In this document: piece by piece, positions 1 through 7,860 of the stretch | Layout of the letters: each line of letters opens with the position of its first letter | Numbering within the stretch: position 1 is the first letter of the stretch | Source of the DNA: Maribellus sp. CM-23 | GTDB lineage: Bacteria; Bacteroidota; Bacteroidia; Bacteroidales; Prolixibacteraceae | Assembly (NCBI RefSeq): GCF_021354595.1 | Contig: NZ_JADWYJ010000007.1 | Coordinates: forward strand, 62,001 to 126,000 | Direction: 5' to 3' | Length of the DNA: 64,000 bases | The notes under the pieces: generated by a model | Database searches by the model: none | What the model was told of the DNA's origin: nothing | What the model saw: only the letters and a program-made list of their open reading frames with translations | Made by a program: the position numbers and the translations under genes

Positions 1-332
1 TGAGCGATGGAACAAAGATCAAGGGCGACATTATCTCCAATGGCGACATTCGCATCGATGGAGAAATGGTTGGCAACCTGGCGGCAAAAGGCAAAGTAGT
101 AATTGGCGAACACGGCAAAATCGAAGGCCAGGTTCAGGCAAACAACATCGAAGTATCCGGTTTTATCAAAGGAAAAGTTATTGCCAAAGAATTGCTGAAC
201 ATGAAGTCTTCAGCAAAAATTGAAGGCGACATCAGCGCCGGAAAACTATCGGTTGAACCGGGGGCTGTTTTCACCGGTACGTGTAGCATGGGAATTGCAA
301 AACCGGCACATGAGCCCGAAGCAGCCAAATAA
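1..332 (+). CDS. Bactofilin (polymer-forming cytoskeletal protein), 5' end missing
   Basis: The frame is open from the window edge, so the N-terminus is cut off; about 110 residues are visible. They show the repeating short beta-strand pattern of the bactofilin (DUF583) beta-helix: regularly spaced glycines and hydrophobics such as GDIRIDGEMVG, GKIEGQVQAN and AKIEGDISAG, ending in a polar tail. Bactofilins polymerise without nucleotide into filaments that scaffold cell-envelope processes. The gene overlaps the start of the next gene by about 23 bases and lies directly upstream of the ATP synthase-associated genes, so it may be co-transcribed with them. An in-frame ATG at 66 is internal to the fold and is not the likely start. 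Confidence 0.88.
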   Translation, partial: SDGTKIKGDIISNGDIRIDGEMVGNLAAKGKVVIGEHGKIEGQVQANNIEVSGFIKGKVIAKELLNMKSSAKIEGDISAGKLSVEPGAVFTGTCSMGIAKPAHEPEAAK

Positions 333-537
333 CTCAAAGAACAAATTTGACAATTTTGTCCGCTACTCCAGTCTTGGTTTCGAAATGATGGCCATCATCG
401 GGGGATTTACCTTTTTGGGTTATAAAATCGACCAGTGGATGGCAAACGAATTCAAAGGATTTACACTCGTTCTGGCCATTTTTTCGGTAATTGTTGCCAT
501 TGTTTACGGAACACGAAGTCTGTTAAAAAAGAAATGA
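310..537 (+). CDS. AtpZ/AtpI-family small membrane protein associated with F-type ATP synthase
   Basis: A protein of 75 residues if started at ATG 310. A longer in-frame start at 220 would lie deep inside the bactofilin gene and adds residues unlike the family, so I prefer 310. It has two membrane segments, roughly residues 25-45 (MMAIIGGFTFLGYKID) and 50-70, with a polar hairpin between them and a basic KKK end. This is the size and topology of the AtpZ/ATPase_gene1 family encoded at the head of atp operons and proposed to help F0 assembly or Mg2+/Ca2+ handling. It overlaps the bactofilin gene out of frame by 23 bases, suggesting translational coupling. Confidence 0.72.
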   Translation: MSPKQPNNSKNKFDNFVRYSSLGFEMMAIIGGFTFLGYKIDQWMANEFKGFTLVLAIFSVIVAIVYGTRSLLKKK

Positions 538-583
538 ATTTTAAAAGCTCTGAGCTCATGCTCATGGCCCGAGGCTAAATAAG

Positions 584-961
584 ATGAAAAGCTTTATTGC
601 AAAATTAACGGTTCTCACCCTCGCCATTGCCCTAATCGGATGGTTGGTTTTTTCTTTGTTTTTACCCGAATATTACCTTCCGGTGTTCCCTTTTCTGCTT
701 GGGTTCTTTTTTGTGGTAACACTTGCCATTCACGCCTACCAGCTTAGAATAGCGCAAAAAGACATCGGGAAGTTTGCACGCAGCAACATGCTTATCACCT
801 TTTTTAAGTTAATGACCTACTCCGTTTTAGCGGTCATTTACATCGCACTCGACCGCGAAAATGCCATTCAGTTTGTAGTTGGGCTGATGTTTTTATACCT
901 GGTTTATTCATTTTTTGAAGTAAAAGAGGTCTCCAAAATAAACCGCTTAACTCGAAAATAA
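584..961 (+). CDS. Hypothetical four-pass membrane protein at the AtpI position of the atp cluster
   Basis: A protein of 125 residues, almost entirely hydrophobic, with four predicted membrane segments (about residues 8-28, 33-52, 69-88 and 95-113) and a basic C-terminus. I see no catalytic motif. Its place between the AtpZ-like gene and atpB matches the position of atpI-type genes, whose products help assemble the c-ring, but the sequence itself is not a clear AtpI match. It is followed by about 240 bases containing a separate promoter-like box for atpB. Confidence 0.65.
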   Translation: MKSFIAKLTVLTLAIALIGWLVFSLFLPEYYLPVFPFLLGFFFVVTLAIHAYQLRIAQKDIGKFARSNMLITFFKLMTYSVLAVIYIALDRENAIQFVVGLMFLYLVYSFFEVKEVSKINRLTRK

Positions 962-1076
962 TTTTCCCTTCATCCCACGACTTCCCTCAATTAATCCCTC
1001 TCATAAAAAGGTTCTTAAACATTATTAATTCTTTTTTGAAATTCCGGAATTTCAACCCATGGTCAGAATTTTCTGC

Positions 1077-1084
1077 TAAATTTG
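1077..1084 (+). promoter_or_regulatory. Bacteroidota-type -7 box upstream of atpB
   Basis: TAAATTTG is a perfect match to the Bacteroidota -7 consensus TAnnTTTG. It lies about 118 bases before the atpB start in the 240-base gap after the preceding membrane gene. The expected -33 TTTG is not clearly present at the usual spacing, so this is a partial promoter match. It suggests that atpB-G can be transcribed independently of the bactofilin/AtpZ genes. Confidence 0.45.
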
Positions 1085-1201
1085 TAGACGAACAATTAAA
1101 TCGCTCAAAAAATTTTGTGCTTGCATAGAACAAATCCCTTGTCTGTTGGTTTGTTTCTGTGTCGATAAACAGATTGAATAAAGAAGATAATTGAATAAAC
1201 C

Positions 1202-2332
1202 ATGCTTAAACTTTCCAAAAGTTACGTCATAACTGTGGCATTTTTGTTATTCAGTTTTAGTGCTTTATTTGCACAACACACCAACGAGGGAGAACATGCC
1301 CAGGCATCGGAAAGTCATGCTGCCGCTTCGCACGAGGAAGCGTTTAGTGCCGGCGATTTCGTGATCGACCACGTTTCTGACTCTTACGACTGGCATATTA
1401 CTTCATGGGGCGAAACCCATGTCAGCATTCCCTTGCCCATCATTCTTTACAGCAAACACCCGGAACTGCACGATGGAAAAGCATTTCATGTGTTTATGTC
1501 TTCGAAATTCCATCACGGGCACGATGCCTACAAAGGCTTTAAAATTTCGCAAAGCGAAGATTTCAAAGGCAAAATTGTTGAACTGGATGCCAACGGCCAC
1601 GAAATCGGGAAACCGATTGATGTATCCATAACCAAAGCCATTGCCGGTGTTTTGGCATCGGTGGTTATCCTGTTCTGGTTATTGTTTTCGATGGCCCGCT
1701 CGGCCAAAAGAAACAAAGGCAGAGCACCCCGCGGAGTTCAGAACCTGCTGGAGCCGATCATTCTTTTTATTCGCGACGAAGTGGCAAAACCCGCCATCGG
1801 AGAGCACAAATACGAAAAATTTATGCCTTTCCTTTTGTCGCTCTTTTTCTTTATTCTGATCAACAACTTCATGGGGCTTATCCCCATTGTACCATTTGGA
1901 GCCAACGTAACCGGAAATATAAGTGTAACCATGGTTTTGGCCTTGTTTACCTTTTTTGTTACCACTATCAACGGAAACAAACATTACTGGAAAGAAATTT
2001 ACAATCCCGATGTTCCGTGGTGGTTGAAATTCCCGATACCATTGATGCCAATTGTTGAACTTTCAGGCGTTATTACCAAGCCGTTTGTACTGATGGTGCG
2101 ACTCTTTGCCAACATGATGGCCGGTCACCTCATTGTAATGGTGTTCATCAGCCTGATTTTTGTTTTCGGCAGTTTATTCGGCCCGGCAGTAGGATTGGGA
2201 GCAAGCCCGGTATCCATCGTCTTCTCGGTGTTTATCCTTTTGCTCGATGTGTTGGTATCGTTTATACAAGCTTATGTTTTTACGCTGTTGTCGGCACTCT
2301 ATTTCGGAATGGCGACTTCAGATCATCATTAA
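1202..2332 (+). CDS. atpB: F0F1 ATP synthase subunit a
   Basis: A 376-residue protein, longer than the approximately 270 residues of E. coli subunit a because of a signal-peptide-like N-terminus (residues 1-24, ending ALFAQ) and a His/Glu-rich exported segment to about residue 140, as is usual in Bacteroidota. The membrane core follows from about residue 145. The essential proton-path arginine is R300 in MVRLFANMMAGH. Conserved features include NNFMGLIP and the C-terminal FIQAYVFTLLSALYF helix. Subunit a forms the two proton half-channels beside the c-ring in the inner membrane. It is the first gene of the tightly spaced atpBEFHAG cluster. Confidence 0.97.
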   Translation: MLKLSKSYVITVAFLLFSFSALFAQHTNEGEHAQASESHAAASHEEAFSAGDFVIDHVSDSYDWHITSWGETHVSIPLPIILYSKHPELHDGKAFHVFMSSKFHHGHDAYKGFKISQSEDFKGKIVELDANGHEIGKPIDVSITKAIAGVLASVVILFWLLFSMARSAKRNKGRAPRGVQNLLEPIILFIRDEVAKPAIGEHKYEKFMPFLLSLFFFILINNFMGLIPIVPFGANVTGNISVTMVLALFTFFVTTINGNKHYWKEIYNPDVPWWLKFPIPLMPIVELSGVITKPFVLMVRLFANMMAGHLIVMVFISLIFVFGSLFGPAVGLGASPVSIVFSVFILLLDVLVSFIQAYVFTLLSALYFGMATSDHH

Positions 2333-2356
2333 TATTAATACTTAAAGTAAAAAGCT

Positions 2357-2620
2357 ATGTTATCAGCTATTTTAACAGTATTGCTACAAGCGGCCGCCGG
2401 AGCTGCAGTGGGTAAAATGGGAGCAGCAATTGGTGCAGGTTTGGCAGCCATTGGAGCTGGTATGGGTATCGGTAAAATCGGTGCCAGTGCCATGGAAGCC
2501 ATTGCCCGTCAGCCCGAAGCAAGCGGTGACATTCGGTCAAACATGATTGTATCGGCAGCTTTGATTGAAGGTGTTGCCTTCTTTGCCGTTATTGTTTGTA
2601 TCCTTATCGTTTTTGTATAG
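2357..2620 (+). CDS. atpE: F0F1 ATP synthase subunit c
   Basis: An 87-residue hairpin of two membrane helices joined by the conserved loop ARQPEASGDIRSNM. The ion-binding carboxylate is E71 in helix 2 (AALIEGVAFF). In Na+-translocating rings such as that of Ilyobacter tartaricus, a helix-1 Gln and a Ser/Thr after the Glu complete the Na+ site; here the aligned residues are I38 and G72, so a proton-coupled ring is predicted. Helix 1 is rich in GxGxG motifs for tight packing. The gene is followed by a strong hairpin before atpF, fitting the need for more c than b subunits. Confidence 0.97.
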   Translation: MLSAILTVLLQAAAGAAVGKMGAAIGAGLAAIGAGMGIGKIGASAMEAIARQPEASGDIRSNMIVSAALIEGVAFFAVIVCILIVFV

Positions 2621-2631
2621 CAAAAAACTTT

Positions 2632-2668
2632 GGCAGCCATCCCGGGGATTGCCCGGGATGCTGTTGCC
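2632..2668 (+). promoter_or_regulatory. Intercistronic hairpin between atpE and atpF
   Basis: CATCCCGGG (2638-2646) pairs perfectly with CCCGGGATG (2652-2660) across a five-base loop, and the flanking GGCA (2632-2635) and TGCC (2665-2668) extend the stem. No T-tract follows, so it is not a classical terminator. A role as an mRNA-stabilising or processing element that raises atpE over downstream genes is inference. Confidence 0.65.
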
Positions 2669-2686
2669 ACTTAAAATTTTGAAAGT

Positions 2687-3181
2687 ATGGGATTAGTAAT
2701 GCCGAATCCGGGTACCATTATCTGGATGATCATCATTTTCGCGATTGTACTTTTTATCCTGAAAAAGTTCGCCTGGAAGCCGATTCTGAATGCTTTGAAA
2801 GAACGCGAGGAATCGATTGCCCATGCCCTGAACTCGGCCGAAGAAGCCAAAAAGGAAGTAGCAGGATTAAAAGCTGACAACGAAAAAATTATTGCCGAAG
2901 CCCGTCGCGAAAAAGACGCCATTCTAAAAGAGGCCAAAGAGTTAAAAGATAAAATTGTGGCCGAGGCGAAAGAAAAAGCCGCCCAGGAAGCACAAAAAAC
3001 CATCGACGAAGCCCGTCAGCAAATCGATGCTGAAAAAACGGCCGCCATCAATACCATCAAAAAGCAGGTAGCCGAACTTTCGGTGATGATCGCAGAAAAA
3101 GTGATCCGGAAAGAACTGGCCGAAAAAGGAGAACAGGAAAAAATGGTAGATGGTCTTATCGACGATATCAAGCTGAATTAA
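2687..3181 (+). CDS. atpF: F0F1 ATP synthase subunit b
   Basis: A 164-residue protein with one N-terminal membrane helix (about residues 9-28, IIWMIIIFAIVLFILKKF) followed by a long charged Ala/Glu/Lys-rich helix typical of the peripheral stalk coiled coil. ATG at 2687 gives the usual short periplasmic N-terminus; the internal Met at residue 5 is a less likely alternative. Subunit b dimerises and links subunit a to the F1 head through delta. The stop is five bases before atpH, so the two are co-translated. Confidence 0.95.
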   Translation: MGLVMPNPGTIIWMIIIFAIVLFILKKFAWKPILNALKEREESIAHALNSAEEAKKEVAGLKADNEKIIAEARREKDAILKEAKELKDKIVAEAKEKAAQEAQKTIDEARQQIDAEKTAAINTIKKQVAELSVMIAEKVIRKELAEKGEQEKMVDGLIDDIKLN

Positions 3182-3185
3182 GGTT

Positions 3186-3731
3186 ATGGATCAAAGTGCA
3201 ATAAACGTTCGTTACGCCAAGGCATTCTTTTCCACGGCCAAAGAGAAAAAGCTGCTCGATACGCTCAAGGCAGATATTCATTCGGTTTTGGAGATATGCC
3301 ATTCGGTACCTGATTTTGTTCTGTTGCTGGAAAGTCCGGTTGTAAAGACTTCCAAAAAAGCAGCACTGATCAAACAGATTTTTGAAGGCAAGGTCAATCC
3401 CCTAACCCTGAATTTCCTTCTGCTGATCGTGGAAAATAAACGTGAAGTTTTTATTCCCGGCATCTGCAGAAATTTTCTTGATCTATCCAAAAAAGATCAG
3501 AACATACGGTCGGCAGTGCTTACTACCGCTTCGGAAGCAAATGCGGCCACCCTTCAAAAAATACAGGAATTGCTCGAAAAAGAGCTGAATGCCACCATCG
3601 AGCTGAGCACACAGGTAAATCCGGAAATACTGGGAGGCCTGGTTTTACGCCTCGACGACAAACAGTACGATGCCAGCGTGGCTTCTCAACTCAGGAAAAT
3701 CAAGCAAAACCTTTTGGAAACTGAATTATAA
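3186..3731 (+). CDS. atpH: F0F1 ATP synthase subunit delta
   Basis: A 181-residue protein of standard family length. The N-terminal helical domain begins with the conserved VRYAKAFFSTAKEK pattern; the C-terminal part has the family signature NPEILGGLVLRLDDKQYDASV. Delta (OSCP) caps the F1 alpha/beta hexamer and binds the b-subunit stalk. It starts four bases after atpF and ends about 32 bases before atpA. Confidence 0.95.
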   Translation: MDQSAINVRYAKAFFSTAKEKKLLDTLKADIHSVLEICHSVPDFVLLLESPVVKTSKKAALIKQIFEGKVNPLTLNFLLLIVENKREVFIPGICRNFLDLSKKDQNIRSAVLTTASEANAATLQKIQELLEKELNATIELSTQVNPEILGGLVLRLDDKQYDASVASQLRKIKQNLLETEL

Positions 3732-3763
3732 AACGTAGTCAACAAAGAAAAACAAGATAGAAC

Positions 3764-5344
3764 ATGGCGAATATAAAACCTGCTGAAGTATCTGAAATTC
3801 TCAAGCAACAACTAGAAGGATTTAAATCGGCTGCCGAGTTGGAAGAAGTGGGCACCGTTTTACAGGTAAGCGATGGAATTGCCCGTATTTATGGTTTGTC
3901 GAATGTAGAGGCCAACGAAATGATCGAATTTGACAGTGGTGTGAAAGGGATCATTCTTAACCTCGAGGAAGACAACGTTGGAGCCGTTCTGTTGGGGCCT
4001 ACCGAAGAAATCAAGGAAGGTGACACCGTAAAACGTTTGCGCCGCATTGCATCCATCCAGGTAGGCGAGAATTTGCTGGGCCGCGTTATCAATACCATCG
4101 GTGAAGCCATCGACGGCAAGGGAGCCATCCAGGGCGAACTTTTTGAAATGCCGCTCGAACGCAAAGCGCCGGGGGTTATTTACCGCCAGCCGGTAAAACA
4201 ACCGCTTCAGACAGGATTGAAAGCCATCGACGCCATGATCCCGATCGGACGTGGCCAGCGTGAGTTGATCATCGGCGACCGCCAAACCGGTAAAACCGCT
4301 GTGGCCATCGACACCATCATCAACCAACGCGAGAATTTTGAAAAAGGGAAGCCGGTTTACTGTATCTATGTGGCCATCGGGCAAAAAGGCTCAACGGTTG
4401 CCAACATTGCAGCTACTTTAACCAAAGCCGGCGCCATGGATTACACTGTAATTGTTGCTGCTACAGCTGCCGATCCGGCCGCCTTGCAGTTTTATGCACC
4501 TTATGCAGGTGCCGCTATCGGTGAATATTTCCGCGATACCGGCCGCGATGCCTTGATCATATACGACGACCTTTCAAAACAGGCCGTTTCGTACCGCGAA
4601 GTTTCCCTGCTGCTTCGTCGTCCTCCGGGTCGTGAAGCTTATCCGGGTGATGTATTTTACCTGCACTCCCGTCTTTTGGAACGTGCCGCGAAAATCATCG
4701 AATCGGATGATATTGCAAAGAACATGAACGACCTGCCCGATTGTTTGAAAGACAAAGTAAAAGGTGGCGGTTCGCTTACGGCCCTTCCGATTATCGAGAC
4801 ACAGGCCGGTGACGTTTCAGCGTATATCCCAACCAACGTTATTTCGATTACCGATGGACAGATCTTCCTTGAATCGAACCTGTTCAACTCGGGTATCCGC
4901 CCCGCGATTAACGTAGGTATTTCGGTATCTCGTGTAGGTGGTAATGCGCAGATCAAAGCCATGAAGAAAATTGCAGGTACGCTGAAACTTGACCAGGCTC
5001 AGTTCCGCGAACTCGAAGCCTTTTCGAAGTTTGGTTCCGACCTGGATGCTGCCACCAAACGCGTGCTCGACAAAGGACGCAAGAACGTGGAAATCCTGAA
5101 ACAGGGACAGTATTCGCCGATGAAGATCGAACACCAGGTGGCTATTATCTACTGCGGAACAAAAGAATTGCTTCGCCAGGTTCCGGTGGAAAAAGTAAAA
5201 GCTTTTGAAGTTGATTTCCTGGACGCCATGGAAATGTCGCACCGGGCAACGCTGGATGAATTAAAAGCCGGTAACATCAATGCTGAAATCGAAGAAGTGA
5301 TTCGGAAAGTAGCAGCTGAAACGGCAGAGAAATACAAACAATAA
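3764..5344 (+). CDS. atpA: F0F1 ATP synthase subunit alpha
   Basis: A 526-residue protein of full length. The N-terminal beta-barrel is followed by the nucleotide-binding domain with Walker A GDRQTGKT at residues 171-178, the IIYDDLSKQAVSYRE region, and the alpha-subunit signature PAINVGISVSRVGG. The helical C-terminal domain ends in AAETAEKYKQ. Alpha carries the non-catalytic nucleotide sites of F1. The catalytic beta subunit gene is absent from the window. A short hairpin separates this gene from atpG. Confidence 0.98.
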   Translation: MANIKPAEVSEILKQQLEGFKSAAELEEVGTVLQVSDGIARIYGLSNVEANEMIEFDSGVKGIILNLEEDNVGAVLLGPTEEIKEGDTVKRLRRIASIQVGENLLGRVINTIGEAIDGKGAIQGELFEMPLERKAPGVIYRQPVKQPLQTGLKAIDAMIPIGRGQRELIIGDRQTGKTAVAIDTIINQRENFEKGKPVYCIYVAIGQKGSTVANIAATLTKAGAMDYTVIVAATAADPAALQFYAPYAGAAIGEYFRDTGRDALIIYDDLSKQAVSYREVSLLLRRPPGREAYPGDVFYLHSRLLERAAKIIESDDIAKNMNDLPDCLKDKVKGGGSLTALPIIETQAGDVSAYIPTNVISITDGQIFLESNLFNSGIRPAINVGISVSRVGGNAQIKAMKKIAGTLKLDQAQFRELEAFSKFGSDLDAATKRVLDKGRKNVEILKQGQYSPMKIEHQVAIIYCGTKELLRQVPVEKVKAFEVDFLDAMEMSHRATLDELKAGNINAEIEEVIRKVAAETAEKYKQ

Positions 5345-5368
5345 GGACTGATTTATTGAGGGATTGAG

Positions 5369-5384
5369 GGACTGATTTCAGTCC
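5369..5384 (+). promoter_or_regulatory. Short hairpin between atpA and atpG
   Basis: GGACTGA (5369-5375) and TCAGTCC (5378-5384) form a perfect seven-base stem with a two-base loop, following a direct copy of GGACTGATTT at about 5345. No T-tract follows. It may be an mRNA processing or stability element within the operon. Confidence 0.4.
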
Positions 5385-5415
5385 TTCTCCATATCAATCA
5401 TTCAATCAATACAAT

Positions 5416-6294
5416 ATGGCTGGATTAAAAGAAATACGTACCAGGATAGCATCGGTAAAAACCACGCGGCAGGTGACAAGTGCCATGAAAATGGTTTCGG
5501 CGGCCAAGCTCAAAAAAGCGCAGGACGCCATTATGCAGATCAGGCCTTATGCCGAAAAGCTGCACGAGATTCTGACCTCCCTGAGCGCCAGCCTCGAAAA
5601 TGTGGAAGATTCGGTTTATACCCAGCCCAGGCATCCCGAAAAGGTGCTGATCATCCTGGTGGCTTCCAATCGTGGATTGTGTGGTGGTTTTAATACCAAT
5701 ATTGCCAAAAAAGCTATTGAACTGGCCAATTCAAGCTATTTCAACCAGCTGCAAATGGGCAAACTCGATTTTATGTGTATCGGAAAAATCGGGCAGCGTA
5801 ATTTAAAACACCGCGGCTACAGTGTGGTGGCCGATGAGAACGACCTGTACAACGAACTTACTTTCGAGAATGTATCCAGGATTGCCCAAGAGGTAATGAA
5901 AGCTTTTGAAGAAAAGAAATACGACCGGGTAGAACTGGTTTACAACCAATTCCGGAATGCAGCGGTTCAGATACAGGCAACCGAGCAATTTCTTCCGGTA
6001 GAAATGCCCGAAGAAACCGGTGATTCTGCCAATTACGATTTCATTTACGAGCCTTCAAAAGAATACATTATTCAGGAACTGATACCCAGATCCCTGAAAA
6101 TTCAATTCTACAAAGCTTTGCTGGATTCTCACGCTGCCGAGCACGGTGCGCGTATGACCGCTATGCACCAGGCCACCGATAACGCAACTACTTTGCTGGG
6201 CGATCTTACCCTACAATACAACAAAGCCCGCCAGGCAGCCATTACCGGCGAAATCCTGGAGATTGTGGGGGGCGCCGAAGCATTAAAAGGATAA
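5416..6294 (+). CDS. atpG: F0F1 ATP synthase subunit gamma
   Basis: A 292-residue protein. The N-terminal helix (LKEIRTRIASVKTTRQVTSA) and the C-terminal helix (ATTLLGDLTLQYNKARQA followed by ITGEILEIVGGAEAL) form the rotor coiled coil and are the most conserved gamma regions. The central Rossmann-like part includes the typical SNRGLCGGFN motif. Gamma couples c-ring rotation to catalysis in F1. It is the last gene of this cluster; a rho-independent terminator follows within about 20 bases, so no atpDC can be co-transcribed downstream. Confidence 0.97.
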   Translation: MAGLKEIRTRIASVKTTRQVTSAMKMVSAAKLKKAQDAIMQIRPYAEKLHEILTSLSASLENVEDSVYTQPRHPEKVLIILVASNRGLCGGFNTNIAKKAIELANSSYFNQLQMGKLDFMCIGKIGQRNLKHRGYSVVADENDLYNELTFENVSRIAQEVMKAFEEKKYDRVELVYNQFRNAAVQIQATEQFLPVEMPEETGDSANYDFIYEPSKEYIIQELIPRSLKIQFYKALLDSHAAEHGARMTAMHQATDNATTLLGDLTLQYNKARQAAITGEILEIVGGAEALKG

Positions 6295-6315
6295 CTATTG
6301 AATACTATAAACAAG

Positions 6316-6349
6316 AAACCGTTCTTCAGCCGAAGGACGGTTTTTTTTA
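6316..6349 (+). terminator. Rho-independent terminator of the atp operon
   Basis: A 12-base stem (6316-6327 with 6332-6343, one G-T pair) with loop AGCC is followed by a run of T. It lies 22 bases after the atpG stop. Confidence 0.9.
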
Positions 6350-6494
6350 TGGATTTTGGTTATCACCCTATTTCACAACAGGAAAACTACTTCCAGACAA
6401 CTCTGGTGTTCGAACAAGCGGCTTCGGAGTTCATCCAATCAATCCCGTTTATGTTCCAACCGATTTGGTAGTTAAATCTGCTATCTCTGCCTTA

Positions 6495-6662
6495 CAAAAA
6501 TCGAATCTTGCTGATCATTCTGCAATCTGCAGATTACAAACAATGAACTTCGGAGTAGAAAAATGGATCTTCCGTCATCAAAAATCAACCTTGCGTGATC
6601 GAAAATCAAACCCGCGCGTAAAAAAATGAAGAGTGCGTGTGCGAAAAACAAATCTTGTTCTG
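6495..6662. repeat. Degenerate 21-bp tandem repeat, eight units
   Basis: Eight consecutive 21-base units start at 6495, 6516, 6537, 6558, 6579, 6600, 6621 and 6642 with no indels. Best-conserved examples are CAAAAATCGAATCTTGCTGAT and CAAAAATCAACCTTGCGTGAT, cut here to one unit each. Read on the minus strand, 21 bases equals seven codons and the repeat spells a heptapeptide of the type ARLIFDD, AGLIFDH, GRSIFLL, QDSIFVR. The minus-strand frame is open from 6675 to a stop at 6481-6483 and is the same frame as the adjacent ThuA-like gene, beginning directly after its TAG stop (6676-6678). It could be a non-coding tandem array or a read-through extension. The rest of the 6350-6675 gap shows nothing else. 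Confidence 0.75.
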
Positions 6663-6675
6663 CCAGCAACCACAA

Positions 6676-7488
6676 CTATCCCCCATAAACCGGGCTCAGC
6701 CATTTTTCCTTAGGCTGGTATTTGCTTTCTGCCGCCCAAAGAATACCCCGCTGCATAATCTCCAGCGCTTCGGGAACCTCAAAGTCTTTCATTACGTGCC
6801 CCAGCGAAGAATAAAAAACACGGCCATCACCGTAATATTTTTTCCAGACTACCGGAATAATGCAGCCGTCGATCCACGCAGAATGTTCTCCCGAAAATTT
6901 CGTAGTGGCCAGTACTTTCACATTTGGATCAACTTGCATGTAATACTGCTCCGAATGCATCGCAAAATCGTTCAATCCTTTTGTCACCGGGTCAGTTTGA
7001 TCGCCAACGTGAACAGTATAATCGATCACTCCGCCGGGGTGAGCCACCCATTGTCCGCCCACCATAAACTGGTACTCCACATTGTTTCTGAACGAATCAC
7101 CAATTCCACCGTGCCAACCGGCCAGTCCTGCGCCTTTTTTAACCGCCGCCAGCAGGCCTTTTTCCTGTTCCCCGGTAATGGTTCCCATGGTCCAGATCTG
7201 AACGATCAAATCCACCGAATCCATCAATTCCTCATCCAGGTAGGCATCCAGAGAATCGGAGACCTTTACATCCGCCCCCTGCGAACGCAACCACGGCACA
7301 AATAAATCTACCGACTGCTTGGGCTCATGGCCTTCCCAGCCACCGTAAACGTACAGCACTTTCTTTCCTGCCAAAGCAGATTCGGACTTACGACTTACAC
7401 TTGCCGAAACAATGTCCGGAATCAGAACCGCTCCGGCACCAGCCGCAACACTGGTTTTTATGAAATTTCTCCTTGAATGTGATCTCAT
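6676..7488 (-). CDS. Tat-exported ThuA-domain protein
   Basis: A 270-residue protein. The N-terminus is a twin-arginine signal (HSRRNFIKTSVAAGAGAVL, residues 4-22), so export in folded form is predicted. The mature part matches the ThuA/glutamine-amidotransferase-like fold: VLYVYGGWEGHEP near the start, a central AGWHGGIGDSF segment and a C-terminal GRVFYSSLGHVMKDFE motif. ThuA proteins are linked to trehalose and other sugar use; Tat-exported versions are common in Bacteroidota and may act on sugars in the periplasm, with unproven reaction. The gene converges on the atp terminator, and its frame runs on into the 21-bp repeat after the stop. Confidence 0.82.
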   Translation of the reverse strand: MRSHSRRNFIKTSVAAGAGAVLIPDIVSASVSRKSESALAGKKVLYVYGGWEGHEPKQSVDLFVPWLRSQGADVKVSDSLDAYLDEELMDSVDLIVQIWTMGTITGEQEKGLLAAVKKGAGLAGWHGGIGDSFRNNVEYQFMVGGQWVAHPGGVIDYTVHVGDQTDPVTKGLNDFAMHSEQYYMQVDPNVKVLATTKFSGEHSAWIDGCIIPVVWKKYYGDGRVFYSSLGHVMKDFEVPEALEIMQRGILWAAESKYQPKEKWLSPVYGG

Positions 7489-7860
7489 GCTTTTGTTGAT
7501 TTAGTGGTACTAAAAGTAGCGGAAAAAACGCATTAATAAAACCTCTGCTTTACGGTTTCACAACACATAGCTGCCCGATCTTACGTGCCGTTTATTAATT
7601 TTTAGAACAATACGTATCATATTTTCATAATCAATAATACCGGGGAATACTACGGTAAAAACACGCTAAAGCTCGCACCAGATGTGCTGCCTCTAATAAA
7701 GCAGACTTTCCGACTAAACATAACGAACTGACTTACAGCAATTATTAAATAACATAAAAGTCATTTCGTTCCAACTTTTTTGTAACTTGAATATACCTGC
7801 CCATATAAAATTTCGGATAGAACCAGCAGCAATCGTATTTATTAATTAAAAATTACCACT
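7489..7860. other. Divergent intergenic region
   Basis: The 372 bases between the leftward ThuA-like gene and the rightward NTF2-like gene must hold both promoters. A minus-strand TACTTTTA near 7521-7528 is one base from the TAnnTTTG box, about 33 bases before the ThuA-like start. I see no strong -33/-7 pair for the rightward gene, no repeat and no RNA gene. Confidence 0.3.

Noticed and set aside
2357..2620. Na+-translocating ATP synthase
   Set aside because: The c subunit lacks the helix-1 Gln and the Ser/Thr after the essential Glu that complete the Na+ site.
6495..6662. CRISPR array
   Set aside because: The 21-base units are contiguous and degenerate with no unique spacers, and no cas genes are present.
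6637..7305. 222-codon plus-strand frame
   Set aside because: Antisense to the well-supported ThuA-like gene, and its protein looks like a reversed-strand shadow.
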